Assembly (NCBI GenBank): GCA_947467605.1
Contig: CANIII010000009.1
Location: 78,626-142,625 of the forward strand
Length of the DNA stretch: 64,000 nucleotides
Direction: 5' to 3'
Source: Acidobacteriota bacterium
Lineage (GTDB): Bacteria > Acidobacteriota > Vicinamibacteria > Vicinamibacterales > SCN-69-37
Made by a program: the position numbers and the translations under genes. Under the pieces are notes generated by a model. That model worked only from the letters and a program-made list of their open reading frames with translations, searched no databases and was not told the origin of the DNA. Position 1 is the first letter of the stretch, and the number at the start of each line of letters is the position of its first letter. Positions 45,835 to 54,904 of the stretch are shown piece by piece.

Positions 45835-46914
45835 ATGCCCCCGGTGCTCGGCGAGCGGCCACGGCTGCTGGTACATCTGCTGGCGTGGTCGCTCGTCGGC
45901 GTGATTCTCACGGCGCTGCTGCATCCGTTGCTCGGCGCGCCGTGGATTGCCGCGGCCGTGTTCTCGTTACCCTTGGCACTGGCCGCCGCGCCCGCGTCAC
46001 TCTCGGGTTTCTACCTGTCGCGCGCGCTACCGCTCACACCCGAGTCAGCGCTCCGTGTTGGCGCGACCACGGTCTCGGCCGCGCTCGTCACCGCCGGTGT
46101 GTGGGCCGCGCTCGGCCACCTCTGGTGGTTGGCGCTCAACGCCAGTCGCGTGGCCGAGTTCTCGCTCGGGCCGGCCCAACCGGCCGCGGTGGCGCCGCGA
46201 CTCGTGACCGTTGGGGCGATGGGCTACATCGTGTCAATGGCGATGCACTACGTGTTTCGGGCCTACGAACGCGCCGCGGCCGGCGAGCGCAGTGTGCTCC
46301 GTGCGGAAATTGCGGCACGCGAGGCCGAACTGCGCGCCCTGCGTGCGCAGATCGATCCACACTTTCTCTTCAACAGTCTCAACTCGATCTCAGGTCTGGT
46401 GGGTGTGGATCCCGTGCGCGCGCGCTCGATGTGTCAGCGGCTCGGCGATTTTCTGCGCGACAGCCTCACCTTGGGCGGTGCCGGGCAGATTCCGCTGCAT
46501 CGTGAGATCGCGCTCGTGCGCCAGTATCTCGAGATCGAACAAGTGCGATTCGGGCCGCGGCTGATGGTGGGCTCCTCCGTGTCTGCCCACGCGGGTACGG
46601 CGATGGTGCCGGCGCTGTTGCTGCAACCGCTCGTCGAAAACGCCGTCCGACACGGAATCGCCGGTCTTGTTGAGGGCGGCACCGTGAGTATCGTCGCCGA
46701 ACGCGCCGGCAATGCGGTGGTCATCGTTGTGGAGAATCCGCGCGACCCCGATGCCCGCGCACGCAAGGGCACAGGGCTCGGTCTCGACATCGTCGGCCGT
46801 CGCCTGCGTGCCGCCTTCCGCGATGACGCATCGATGGTGGTGGAGCATACCGAGACCCGCTATCGTGTCGTCGTGACTGTGCCGGCCAATCCGGCTCACG
46901 ACCAGGGAGATTGA
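45835..46914 (+). CDS. LytS/YehU-type sensor histidine kinase
   Basis: The 359-residue kinase has five or six hydrophobic N-terminal helices (about 10-145). The HisKA-5TM-type block AEIAAREAELRALRAQIDPHFLFNSLNSISGLV has the phospho-accepting histidine in DPHFLFN. The ATPase domain has ALLLQPLVENAVRHGI (N box) and GTGLGLDIVGRRL (G box). It follows the LiaF-like gene by three bases and precedes its response regulator by three bases, so the unit is one operon. The lack of an extracellular sensor domain fits sensing through the membrane or through LiaF. Confidence 0.95.
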   Translation: MPPVLGERPRLLVHLLAWSLVGVILTALLHPLLGAPWIAAAVFSLPLALAAAPASLSGFYLSRALPLTPESALRVGATTVSAALVTAGVWAALGHLWWLALNASRVAEFSLGPAQPAAVAPRLVTVGAMGYIVSMAMHYVFRAYERAAAGERSVLRAEIAAREAELRALRAQIDPHFLFNSLNSISGLVGVDPVRARSMCQRLGDFLRDSLTLGGAGQIPLHREIALVRQYLEIEQVRFGPRLMVGSSVSAHAGTAMVPALLLQPLVENAVRHGIAGLVEGGTVSIVAERAGNAVVIVVENPRDPDARARKGTGLGLDIVGRRLRAAFRDDASMVVEHTETRYRVVVTVPANPAHDQGD

Positions 46915-46917
46915 AGC

Positions 46918-47664
46918 ATGAGCCGCGAGGATGTCTTGCGCGTCGTGATCGTCGACGATGAGGAGCCTGCGCGAATGGCCGTGCGCCAGGACCTGGACGC
47001 GATTGGTGGCATTGAGGTCATCGCCGAATGCGCCAATGGTTTCGAGGCCGTGCGGGTGGTCAACGAGCACCCGGTGGATTTGCTGCTGCTCGACGTGCAG
47101 ATGCCCAAGCTTGATGGGTTCGACGTGCTGGAGTTGATCGGGCGCGATGTGCCCGCGATCTTCATCACAGCCTACGACGAGTTTGCGCTGCGCGCGTTCG
47201 AGGTGCATGCGGTGGACTACCTGCTGAAGCCGTTCGCGCGCGAGCGATTGGCCGGGGCATTGGATCGTGCCCGCGCGCGTCGCGGACAGCCCGGGCCTGA
47301 TCCGGCCGCCGTCCGAGCCACCGCCCGTCCGTCGTCGGCGATGCTGGATCGTTTGGTAATCCGCGATGGCCCCAACGTGCACGTCGTGCCGGTGGAGAAG
47401 ATCGACTATCTTGAGGCGCAGGACGACTATGTCGCCGTCCACACGGGCGGAAAGTCAGTACTGAAAGAGCAGACGTTGGCGGATCTTGAACGGCAGCTCG
47501 ACGCGGGAAAGTTTGTGCGTGTGCATCGCTCCTACATCCTCAACATCGAGCGTCTGGCCCGCGTCGAGCTCTACGCCAAAGACAGCCGGATCGCGATTCT
47601 GCACGACGGCCGCAAAGTGCCCATCAGCCGCGCGGGCTACCAGCGCCTCCAGGAACTGCTGTAA
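46918..47664 (+). CDS. LytTR-family response regulator
   Basis: The 248-residue protein has an N-terminal receiver domain (RVVIVDDEEPAR with the acidic pair, LLLLDVQMPKLDG with the phosphorylated aspartate, FITAYDEFALRAFEVHAVDYLLKPF). A C-terminal LytTR DNA-binding domain follows (LVIRDGPNVHVVPVEKIDYLEAQDDYVAVHT, GKFVRVHRSYILNIERL). It pairs with the LytS-like kinase upstream. Such regulators bind paired direct repeats, often for envelope, autolysis or virulence genes; no site was identified by eye before the operon. Confidence 0.95.
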   Translation: MSREDVLRVVIVDDEEPARMAVRQDLDAIGGIEVIAECANGFEAVRVVNEHPVDLLLLDVQMPKLDGFDVLELIGRDVPAIFITAYDEFALRAFEVHAVDYLLKPFARERLAGALDRARARRGQPGPDPAAVRATARPSSAMLDRLVIRDGPNVHVVPVEKIDYLEAQDDYVAVHTGGKSVLKEQTLADLERQLDAGKFVRVHRSYILNIERLARVELYAKDSRIAILHDGRKVPISRAGYQRLQELL

Positions 47665-47691
47665 ATCGGGACCGGTCGCGCGCCTTTGGGC

Positions 47692-47722
47692 TTGACAGCA
47701 TAACTAACTATCTGGTTAGTTA
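47692..47722 (+). promoter_or_regulatory. Promoter and overlapping TetR-type operator of the efflux operon
   Basis: TTGACA (47692-47697) is followed by a perfect palindrome TAACTAAC-TATCTG-GTTAGTTA (47701-47722). It fills the spacer and the -10 region (TTAGTT/TAGTTA, not canonical). The ATG of the TetR gene is six bases further on. A repressor bound here would block RNA polymerase, so autoregulation of the whole operon is the natural reading. Confidence 0.8.
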
Positions 47723-47728
47723 ATAGGC

Positions 47729-48418
47729 ATGCCGCGTGTGGCCGCCGTGCCCGTTCGCACCAAAAAGAAGACGCGTGATGCCGACGTGTCGCGGGCGCGC
47801 GTCTTTGAAGCCGCCGCCGAGGAATTTGCGGCGCGCGGGTTCGACGGCGCCAAGGTGGATCGCATCGCCGAGCGCGCCGGTGTGAACAAGGCGATGCTCT
47901 ACTACCACTACACCGACAAGGCGGCGCTCTATCGCGCGGTTGTCGGCGACATGTTCGCGTCAACGGCGGCCGAGATGGCGGCGCTCCGTGAGACCGGCGG
48001 CTCGCCCGAAGTGAAGCTGGCCGCGTTTATCGACGTCATCGCCCGCGAAGGGCAGTTGCGCCCGCACTTTCCGGCGATGTGGTTGCGCGAACTCGCCGAT
48101 GGCGGCCAGCACTTGGGTGAACGCAACTTCGGCGACATCTTCGGCATCGTCTCGACGCTCGCTGCCATCTTGAAGGAAGGCGAGGCGGCCGGCCGCTTCC
48201 ACGCCTCGACGCCCTTCATGGTGCAGATGGGCATCGTCGGTCCGCTCTTCATGTTTCTCGCGACCGCACCCATGCGCAAGCGCCTCATGACGAAGATGCC
48301 CATCGCTCCGCCTGATGTCCCGCCGGCCACGCTCGTGGCGTACGTGAAGTCCATGACGATCGGCGCGTTAACCGCTGGTCGAACCAGTTCGTCCGCATCA
48401 AAAGCAGGAAAACGATGA
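47729..48418 (+). CDS. TetR/AcrR-family transcriptional regulator
   Basis: The 229-residue protein has an N-terminal TetR helix-turn-helix (RARVFEAAAEEFAARGFDGAKVDRIAERAGVNKAMLYYHYTDKAALYRAVV) and an alpha-helical ligand-binding region. It carries a basic N-terminal extension of about 18 residues. It is the first gene of a seven-gene efflux operon and probably represses it through the palindrome that overlaps its own promoter. The stop overlaps the next start by four bases. Confidence 0.95.
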   Translation: MPRVAAVPVRTKKKTRDADVSRARVFEAAAEEFAARGFDGAKVDRIAERAGVNKAMLYYHYTDKAALYRAVVGDMFASTAAEMAALRETGGSPEVKLAAFIDVIAREGQLRPHFPAMWLRELADGGQHLGERNFGDIFGIVSTLAAILKEGEAAGRFHASTPFMVQMGIVGPLFMFLATAPMRKRLMTKMPIAPPDVPPATLVAYVKSMTIGALTAGRTSSSASKAGKR

Positions 48419-49422
48419 AGCACATAACGATGGCAGTAGTGATGGGATTGGCCGTGGCGACGATCGGGTGCGGCAAAGCCGCGGAGGCCCCCCCGTCAAC
48501 GGCGTCAGGCTACGTGGAAGCGACCGACGTGCGCATCGCGTCGAAAGTCTCCGGCCGTGTGGCGGCAGTCGCCGTCCGCGAGGGACAACATGTCGACGCG
48601 GGCCAGGTGCTGGTGACGTTGGCCACAACCGACACGGATCTCGCAGTGGCACGCGCCCAGGCTGATCGCGCTCAGGCCGTCGCGCAACTGCGCCTGTTGC
48701 AAGCCGGCTCCCGCATCGAGGACGTGCATCAGGCGGAGGCACAGCAGGCGTCGGCGGATGCCGAGCGCAAGGCCGCCGACGCTGACCTCGCGTCGGCGCG
48801 AGCCGACGAAGCGCGGTTCGAGCAGCTGCTGGCGTCCAAGAGCGGCTCGGTGAAGCAGCGCGATGATGCGGTGACGCGTCGGCAGTTGGCCGAGGCGCGA
48901 CTGCGCGGAACCGAAGATCGCATTCGCGCGGCCGCCGCACTGGTCGCCCGCCTGAAGTCGGGCGCTCGCCCGGAGGAACTCGAAGGCGCGCGTGCGCGCC
49001 TCGCGTCGGTCGACGCTCAGTTGGCCACACTGGAGAACGACCGCAAGGAAGCGGTGATCACAGCGCCGACGGCTGGCACGGTGACGTCACGGCTGGTCGA
49101 GCCGGGCGAACTGGCGACGCCGCGCACACCGTTGATCGTGGTGGTGGACCTTGACCACGCGTGGGCCAATGTCTATGTTGGCGAGCCGCTCGTGCCGTCG
49201 CTGAAGATCGATGCCTCGGTCACGCTGCGCACCGATGCGGGCGAGACGCTCGTCGGCAAGATTGCGTTTGTCTCTCCGCAGGCCGAGTTCACGCCACGCA
49301 ATGTGCAGACGGCGAACGAGCGCGCCAAGCTCGTGTATCGCGTGAAGGTCCTCGTCGATAACCAGAAGGGCCTTCTGAAACCCGGCATGTCGGTCACCGC
49401 AGACTTCGGACCGGGCAAGTAA
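48415..49422 (+). CDS. HlyD/YbhG-type membrane fusion (periplasmic adaptor) lipoprotein
   Basis: The 335-residue protein has a signal with a possible lipidation cysteine (MGLAVATIGC). Biotinyl-lipoyl halves are split by a long coiled-coil hairpin: SGYVEATDVRIASKVSGRVAAVAVREGQHVDAGQVL and EAVITAPTAGTVTSRLVEPGELATPRTPLIVVVDLDHAWANVYVGEP. The hairpin is helical from about 75 to 205 with repeated ADAERKAADADLASARADEARFEQLL. YbhG-like adaptors join an ABC-2 exporter to TolC. It is encoded beside exactly those parts. Confidence 0.94.
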   Translation: MKHITMAVVMGLAVATIGCGKAAEAPPSTASGYVEATDVRIASKVSGRVAAVAVREGQHVDAGQVLVTLATTDTDLAVARAQADRAQAVAQLRLLQAGSRIEDVHQAEAQQASADAERKAADADLASARADEARFEQLLASKSGSVKQRDDAVTRRQLAEARLRGTEDRIRAAAALVARLKSGARPEELEGARARLASVDAQLATLENDRKEAVITAPTAGTVTSRLVEPGELATPRTPLIVVVDLDHAWANVYVGEPLVPSLKIDASVTLRTDAGETLVGKIAFVSPQAEFTPRNVQTANERAKLVYRVKVLVDNQKGLLKPGMSVTADFGPGK

Positions 49423-49426
49423 CGCT

Positions 49427-50380
49427 ATGGCGGCTGCCGTCACTCGCGCGCTCGCACTACAACATGTCGACAAGTCCTTCGGCGCGACCAAAGCCGTGGT
49501 GGATGTGTCGTTCGATGTGAAGGCCGGCGAGATGTTTGGCGTGATCGGCCCGGACGGTGCCGGCAAGACGACGACGCTGCGGATGATCTGTGGATTGTTG
49601 AAGCACGACCGCGGTGACATTCAGCTCTTCGGGGCGAATCCGTGGAAGGCCCGCGATGTCGCGACGAGCAGCATCGGCTATCTGTCGCAGCGTTTCAGCC
49701 TCTACGGCGATCTGTCGATCGACGAGAACATCGCGTTCTTCGCCCGTGCCCACAATGTGCGCGACTTCGAGAGCCGCCGCACACGGCTTCTGGCGCTGAC
49801 CGGTCTCGAGCCGTTTCGGACGCGCCTTGCGGATCGGCTCTCCGGTGGGATGAAGCAGAAGCTCGCGTTGGCCTGCACGCTGGTGCATCAGCCGCGCATG
49901 CTGGTGCTCGATGAACCAACCACGGGTGTCGACCCGGTGTCGCGACGCGAGTTCTGGAAGCTGGTCGCAGAGTTTCTGTCGGACGGTCTCACAATCATCC
50001 TCGCGACGCCCTATCTCGATGAAGCCGAGCGGTGCGGTCGCGTAGTGCTGCTCAATGAAGGCCGCGTGCTCGCGCTCGACACGCCGAGCGCGCTGCAGCA
50101 CGCAGGGCAGGGCCTGATTCTGGAAGTCGTCGTGACGCCACCGCGTGCGGCGCTGTTGGCGCTGCGGCCGGTGTTTGGCGACGACGCCGTGCAACTGTTT
50201 GGTGATCGGCTGCACGTCAACGTGGCGTCGATGGATCAGAGCGCGCGTGTGGAAGCGGTGTTGAAGCCGACGACATGTGTCGTGACGCAGGTGCGGCGCA
50301 TTCTGCCGTCACTCGAAGATGTGTTTATCGAACGATTGGCGCTGTCGCGCCGTGGTCAAAAGTCGGGAGCTGTGGCATGA
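49427..50380 (+). CDS. ABC exporter ATP-binding protein 1 (YbhF N-half-like)
   Basis: The 317-residue ATPase has Walker A GPDGAGKTT, signature LSGGMKQKLALA and Walker B MLVLDEPTTGVDP. The switch position reads ILATPYLDEAERC, with proline-tyrosine where many ATPases have TH. The C-terminal extension of about 90 residues is typical of drug-type ABC-2 ATPases. In E. coli YbhF two such ATPases are fused in one chain; here they are separate genes. It overlaps the TolC-like gene by four bases. Confidence 0.94.
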   Translation: MAAAVTRALALQHVDKSFGATKAVVDVSFDVKAGEMFGVIGPDGAGKTTTLRMICGLLKHDRGDIQLFGANPWKARDVATSSIGYLSQRFSLYGDLSIDENIAFFARAHNVRDFESRRTRLLALTGLEPFRTRLADRLSGGMKQKLALACTLVHQPRMLVLDEPTTGVDPVSRREFWKLVAEFLSDGLTIILATPYLDEAERCGRVVLLNEGRVLALDTPSALQHAGQGLILEVVVTPPRAALLALRPVFGDDAVQLFGDRLHVNVASMDQSARVEAVLKPTTCVVTQVRRILPSLEDVFIERLALSRRGQKSGAVA

Positions 50381-51720
50381 GCACTGTGCTGACACGTCTA
50401 ATCGGTGGGATCTGTTTGGTGGCTGGCTTGTCATCCCCGGCTTTCGCACAGACGACAGTCACGCTGTCGCTCGACGACGCACTCGCGCGCGGGAAGGCGT
50501 CGGCGCCGAGAATTGCCGAGGCCAGGGCGCGACGCGAAGCCGCGGACGCGGCGGTGGCCTCTCGCGAGTCGCTGCGAATGCCGACCGCGAGCGCAAGCGC
50601 GGGGTATCAGCGCACCAATCACGTCGATGAGTACGGTATCCCGCAGGCCGGTGGCGGAACCAAGGTCATCTTTCCCGATATTCCCGACAACTTTCGCGGC
50701 CGCGCAGATGCGTCGATGGCCGTCTACACCAGTGGACGGACCGACGCGGTGATTGCCGGCGCGACATTGGATCGCAAGGCTGCCGACGCTGACATCCGCA
50801 CGGCGGAAGCCGACGTGGCGCTCGACGTAGCCCGTGCCTACTGGGCGCTTGTGACGGCTCGCGAATCCGCGCGCGTTGTCGAGCAGGGACTCGTGCGGAT
50901 CGATGCGTACGTCTCAGACGTCAAAGCGCGCGTGGACACGGGATTTCTGCCGCCCAATGATCTGTTGGCAGCGCAGGCCCAGCGTGCCCGACAGAAGGTC
51001 GCCCTGATTCAGGCCAGAAACGCGGCGGCGATTGCGCAAGCCGACCTGTGCCGGCTCGTCGGCATCAACCTCGAGTCGACCATCACCACCTCAACCCCGC
51101 TGCTCATTCCCAACCCGTCCCCAGCGTCTCTGGCGACAATGACGGTCAAGGCACTGACGGAGTTGGCGGAGAGTGCCCGCAGCGAGCGCGCGGCGTTGAC
51201 AATTCGCGCCGACTCGGCGCGGCAGGCCGGCCTGGCCGCTGCCGCGGCCTTGAAGCCGCAGGTCGGCGTGGCCGCGGGCTTTGAAGAGTCGCGACCGAAC
51301 GCACGCATCGTCCCGCGCGTGAACGAATGGCGCGCGTCGTGGGAAGCGGGCATCAGCGTGACATGGCAGCTGTTCGACGGCGGTAAGTCGAAGGCGGATC
51401 GTGCGGCCGCGGCAGCCCAGGCGGTGGCGCTCGAGCGTCGTCGCGATGACTTCGATGCCCAGCTCGGTGTTGAAATCCGGCAGCGTCGTCTCGATGTGGA
51501 GTCTGGATGGGCGGCCCTGGATGCCTCTGCCGAAGCGGTGGCCGCATCGACCGAAGCACGACGAGTAGTGGAGGAGCGATTCAAGGCCGGCGTCGCCACC
51601 AGCACGGATGTGCTCGATGCGCAGACGTCCCTACTCGAGGCAGAACTGGAGCGCACGCGACTGGCGGCATCGTTGCGGCTGAGCGAAGCGCGGCTCCTGC
51701 GGGCCGCTGGCGGGCAATGA
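50377..51720 (+). CDS. TolC-family outer-membrane efflux protein
   Basis: The 447-residue protein starts at ATG 50377 (overlapping the ATPase stop) with a signal peptide (LIGGICLVAGLSSPAFAQ). Two OEP repeats follow, each with long helical stretches: VTLSLDDALARGKASAPRIAEARARREAADAAVASRESLRMPTASASAGYQRTN, then a second helical half with WQLFDGGKSKADRAAAAAQAVALERRRDDFDAQLGVEIRQ and RFKAGVATSTDVLDAQTSLLEAELERTRLAASLRLSEARLLRAAG. Length and order fit the outer-membrane channel of a tripartite pump. Having it between two ATPase genes in the same operon is an uncommon order. Confidence 0.94.
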   Translation: MSTVLTRLIGGICLVAGLSSPAFAQTTVTLSLDDALARGKASAPRIAEARARREAADAAVASRESLRMPTASASAGYQRTNHVDEYGIPQAGGGTKVIFPDIPDNFRGRADASMAVYTSGRTDAVIAGATLDRKAADADIRTAEADVALDVARAYWALVTARESARVVEQGLVRIDAYVSDVKARVDTGFLPPNDLLAAQAQRARQKVALIQARNAAAIAQADLCRLVGINLESTITTSTPLLIPNPSPASLATMTVKALTELAESARSERAALTIRADSARQAGLAAAAALKPQVGVAAGFEESRPNARIVPRVNEWRASWEAGISVTWQLFDGGKSKADRAAAAAQAVALERRRDDFDAQLGVEIRQRRLDVESGWAALDASAEAVAASTEARRVVEERFKAGVATSTDVLDAQTSLLEAELERTRLAASLRLSEARLLRAAGGQ

Positions 51721-52661
51721 ACGTGGGCGCGGCGGGTGGATCAGCGATCAAGGTTGTCGAGTTGACGCGTCGTTTCGGCGATTTCATCGCCGTGGATCAC
51801 GTCAGCTTCGACGTGGCGCGCGGTGAAGTGTTTGGGTTCCTGGGCAGCAACGGCGCCGGAAAGTCGACCACGATCAGGATGTTGTGCGGACTGTTGAAAC
51901 CGACATCAGGGCAGGCGTTCGTTGACGGCGTCGATGTCGGCAAGGATCCTGAGACGGTCAAGAAGCGCATTGGATACATGTCGCAGAAGTTCTCGCTGTA
52001 CGAGATGCTGACGGTCGACGAGAACATTCACTTCTACGCGGGATTGTACGGTCTGCGAGGGGATCGTCTGGCTCAGCGCCGCCAGTTTGTGCTCGAGATG
52101 GCCGGGCTTGTCGGCAGAGAGAAGCAGCTCACGCGTGATCTGGCCGGGGGATGGCGGCAACGGCTTGCGCTCGGTTGTGCGCTCCTGCATGAGCCGCCCC
52201 TGCTGTTTCTGGATGAGCCGACCGGCGGCGTCGATCCGGTATCACGCAGAGACTTCTGGCGATTGATTGACGACCTCTCTCGCGGCGGCACCACCGTGCT
52301 GGTGACGACGCACTACATGGATGAGGCGGAACGTTGCGATCGGGTCGCCATTATCCAGGCGGGGAAGATGGCAGCGCTCGGGACCATTGCCGAGCTCAAG
52401 GCTGTGTTCGCCGATCGACCTATTTTGGAAATTCGCTCGACCGATCCGATGCGAGCCATGGCGCTCGCCGATGCTCTTCCGGCGGTGGAGAAGACGAGTC
52501 TGTTTGGCACCGCTGTTCATGCCGTGTTGCGACCCGGCGCGGATCAAGCGCACAGCGGGATCCGCGAGGCGATGGCGGCGAACGGCATCGCGATCGACGG
52601 GCTTGAATCGGTGCTGCCGTCGCTCGACGATGTGTTTCTCGACGTGGTGGACCGGTCATGA
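51717..52661 (+). CDS. ABC exporter ATP-binding protein 2 (YbhF C-half-like)
   Basis: The 314-residue ATPase starts at ATG 51717, overlapping the TolC-like stop. It has Walker A GSNGAGKST, a modified signature LAGGWRQRLALG (alanine for the usual serine), Walker B LLFLDEPTGGVDP and the switch histidine in TTHYMDEAERC. With ATPase 1, whose switch region departs from TH, it may form an asymmetric dimer with one full and one degenerate site. It overlaps the first permease gene by four bases. Confidence 0.94.
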   Translation: MNVGAAGGSAIKVVELTRRFGDFIAVDHVSFDVARGEVFGFLGSNGAGKSTTIRMLCGLLKPTSGQAFVDGVDVGKDPETVKKRIGYMSQKFSLYEMLTVDENIHFYAGLYGLRGDRLAQRRQFVLEMAGLVGREKQLTRDLAGGWRQRLALGCALLHEPPLLFLDEPTGGVDPVSRRDFWRLIDDLSRGGTTVLVTTHYMDEAERCDRVAIIQAGKMAALGTIAELKAVFADRPILEIRSTDPMRAMALADALPAVEKTSLFGTAVHAVLRPGADQAHSGIREAMAANGIAIDGLESVLPSLDDVFLDVVDRS

Positions 52662-53758
52662 GACACGCCATCGCGGTCGCCATCAAGGAGTTGCGCCAGA
52701 TTCGTCGAGATCGACGGACGCTGCTGATCCTGCTGTTTATTCCGGCGTTCTTCCTCTTTCTCTATGGCTACGCGCTGAACTTCGACATTCGGCACGTGAA
52801 GCTGGCGGCGCAGGACCGCGACGGATCCGCCGAGAGTCGCGCGCTCGTGTCGGGGTTCGTGCACTCCGATTACTTCACGCTCGTCGAGTCGATCTCCACC
52901 GAGCGCGGTGCGTCAGATGCGCTGCTGACAAGCAGCGCGCGTGTTGTGCTCATCATTCCGGAAGGGTTCGGCCGGACGCAGCGTGAGGGCGGCACGCCGA
53001 CGGTGCAGGTATTGCTCGACGGCGACAACGCGACCACCGCATCGACGGTGCTGGGCTACGTCAATGCCGTGCTGCGCGAAGTGACGCCAATGCCGGCGGC
53101 GGCCGCCACGATGCTGCATCTGGCGGTGGCGCAGCCGCGTGTCTGGTACAACCCGGAGCTCAACTCGACGCTATTTCTGGTGCCGGGTCTCATTGCCTAC
53201 ATCTCGATGATCACGGCGGTGGTGGCGACGTCGATGTCCATCGTGAGAGAGAAAGAGCGCGGCACGATGGAGCAGGTGCGCATGGCACCCATGTCGACCG
53301 CATCGTTCATCATCGGCAAGACCTTGCCGTATCTCGTGTTGTCGCAGGCCTCGGCGTTCATGGTCATTCTCGCGTCGATGGCGCTCTTTGGCGTGCCGAT
53401 GCGTGGCAATTGGTGGACGCTGCAACTGCTGGTGGCCTTGTTCCTGGTCGGCGCACTCGCGACGGGGCTGTTGATATCGACGGTCGCGGATACACAGCAG
53501 GTCGCGTTTCAGATGGCGCTGTTGTCCTCGTTTCTGCCGACGTTCATCTTGTCGGGCTTCATCTTTCCGATTGCGAGCATGCCGATCGTCTTGCAGTACA
53601 TCACGTACATCGTGCCGGCGAAGTACTTCCTCGTCGCACTGCGTGGCGTGTTGCTGAAGGGCGTGTCGCTGTCGGTCATTCAGCCGCAGATTACTGCGCT
53701 CATGATTTATGCCACGGTGGTGCTGACGCTCACTGTCGCAAGGCTGTCGAGGCGATGA
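52658..53758 (+). CDS. ABC-2 type permease 1 (YbhS/YbhR-like)
   Basis: The 366-residue permease has one N-terminal helix (LLILLFIPAFFLFLYGYAL) and a large extracytoplasmic domain (about 40-165). Five more helices follow (about 173-195, 222-245, 255-277, 287-308, 345-362) with the coupling segment MSIVREKERGTMEQVRMAPMSTASFIIGKTLPY typical of ABC-2 exporters, then FLPTFILSGFIFPIASMPIVLQYITYIVPAKYFLVALRG. It pairs with the next gene to make the membrane channel. Confidence 0.94.
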   Translation: MRHAIAVAIKELRQIRRDRRTLLILLFIPAFFLFLYGYALNFDIRHVKLAAQDRDGSAESRALVSGFVHSDYFTLVESISTERGASDALLTSSARVVLIIPEGFGRTQREGGTPTVQVLLDGDNATTASTVLGYVNAVLREVTPMPAAAATMLHLAVAQPRVWYNPELNSTLFLVPGLIAYISMITAVVATSMSIVREKERGTMEQVRMAPMSTASFIIGKTLPYLVLSQASAFMVILASMALFGVPMRGNWWTLQLLVALFLVGALATGLLISTVADTQQVAFQMALLSSFLPTFILSGFIFPIASMPIVLQYITYIVPAKYFLVALRGVLLKGVSLSVIQPQITALMIYATVVLTLTVARLSRR

Positions 53759-54873
53759 TCCATCGCATTTTCGTTCTGATGTGGAAGGAGTTCCTCGAAC
53801 TCCGTCGCGATCCGCGGCTCTTCGGTCTCATCATCGTCGCGCCGGTCGTGCAGCTGGGAGTGCTTGGCTACGCGGCCACCACCGACGTGCACCATGTGCC
53901 GATTGTTGTCGTGGACGGCGATCGCAGCCCGTCGAGTCGTCAGTTGATCGGACAGTTTTCCGGCTCCACCTACTTCGACATCGTGGCCGAGGCTTCCGCG
54001 CCGCATGACGTGGACAACTTTCTGGCCACGGGCAAGGCGTGGCTGGCCGTGGTCGTGCCGACGGGATTCGGCGATGCGTTGATGGGGAAGGGCGATGCCG
54101 CGAAATTGCACGTGCAGTTGCTCGCTGACGGCAGCGATGCCAACTCGTCAGGTTTAGCGCTGGCATATGCGTCAGCGGTCGTGTCCCAGTTCAATCAAGT
54201 CCGTGCGGCCGAATCGGGGATCACCGCACTGCCGCTCGATGGTCGCGTGCGCGTCTGGTTCAATCCGCAGCTCGAGAGCCGTGACTTCATGATTCCCGGC
54301 GTGATCGCGCTGTTGCTGCTGGTCGTGACCGCGAATCTGTCGTCGATGGCCATCGTGCGTGAACGTGAGATCGGCACGCTGGAGCAACTCAACGTGACGC
54401 CACTCAGCCGCTGGGAACTGATCATCGGCAAGATGTTGCCGTACTCGGTGATCGGATTCCTCGACGTGCTCCTCGTTGTGGCTGTGGCCGTGTTTTGGTT
54501 CGAGATTCCGTTGCGAGGGAGTGTGCCGTTACTCTTGGCCGGCAGCATCGCGTACCTGCTCTCGACACTGGGCCTGGGTCTGCTGTCTTCGTCGCTGTCG
54601 TCAACACAGCAGCAGGCGATGATGACGACCACGTTCTTCTTCATGTTGCCGATGATCTACCTGTCCGGCTTCATCTTCCCGATCGAGAACATGCCGACGG
54701 TGATCCAGTGGTTTACGTATCTGATCCCGCTGCGCTACTTCCTCGTTATCGTCCGCGGCATCTTCCTCAAAGGCATCGGCTGGGACATCCTCTGGCCCCA
54801 ATTTGTCGCCCTGACCGCGTGGGGGCTCATCGTGATCAGCCTAGCCGCCGCACGCACCAGCAAAAGAGCGTAG
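53755..54873 (+). CDS. ABC-2 type permease 2 (YbhR/YhhJ-like)
   Basis: The 372-residue protein starts at ATG 53755, overlapping the first permease by four bases; the longer frame in the track runs through the other permease out of phase. It has the same plan as permease 1: one N-terminal helix, an extracytoplasmic domain, then helices with MAIVREREIGTLEQLNVTPLSRWELIIGKMLPY and MLPMIYLSGFIFPIENMPTVIQWFTYLIPLRYFLVIVRG. It ends the TetR-controlled operon. The cargo may be drugs, lipophilic toxins or lipids; this cannot be read from sequence. Confidence 0.94.
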   Translation: MIHRIFVLMWKEFLELRRDPRLFGLIIVAPVVQLGVLGYAATTDVHHVPIVVVDGDRSPSSRQLIGQFSGSTYFDIVAEASAPHDVDNFLATGKAWLAVVVPTGFGDALMGKGDAAKLHVQLLADGSDANSSGLALAYASAVVSQFNQVRAAESGITALPLDGRVRVWFNPQLESRDFMIPGVIALLLLVVTANLSSMAIVREREIGTLEQLNVTPLSRWELIIGKMLPYSVIGFLDVLLVVAVAVFWFEIPLRGSVPLLLAGSIAYLLSTLGLGLLSSSLSSTQQQAMMTTTFFFMLPMIYLSGFIFPIENMPTVIQWFTYLIPLRYFLVIVRGIFLKGIGWDILWPQFVALTAWGLIVISLAAARTSKRA

Positions 54874-54899
54874 GGCAAGAGCCAAACGGGGTCAGAGCC
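54873..54899. repeat. Left copy of ~26-bp inverted repeat
   Basis: GGCAAGAGCCAAACGGGGTCAGAGCCC starts at the last base of the permease stop codon. Its reverse complement occurs, with small changes in the middle, at 57230-57255. The GGGGTCAGAGCCC end is identical in both. The pair encloses the BlaI and M56-TonB genes. Confidence 0.75.
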
Positions 54900-54904
54900 C
54901 GTGG

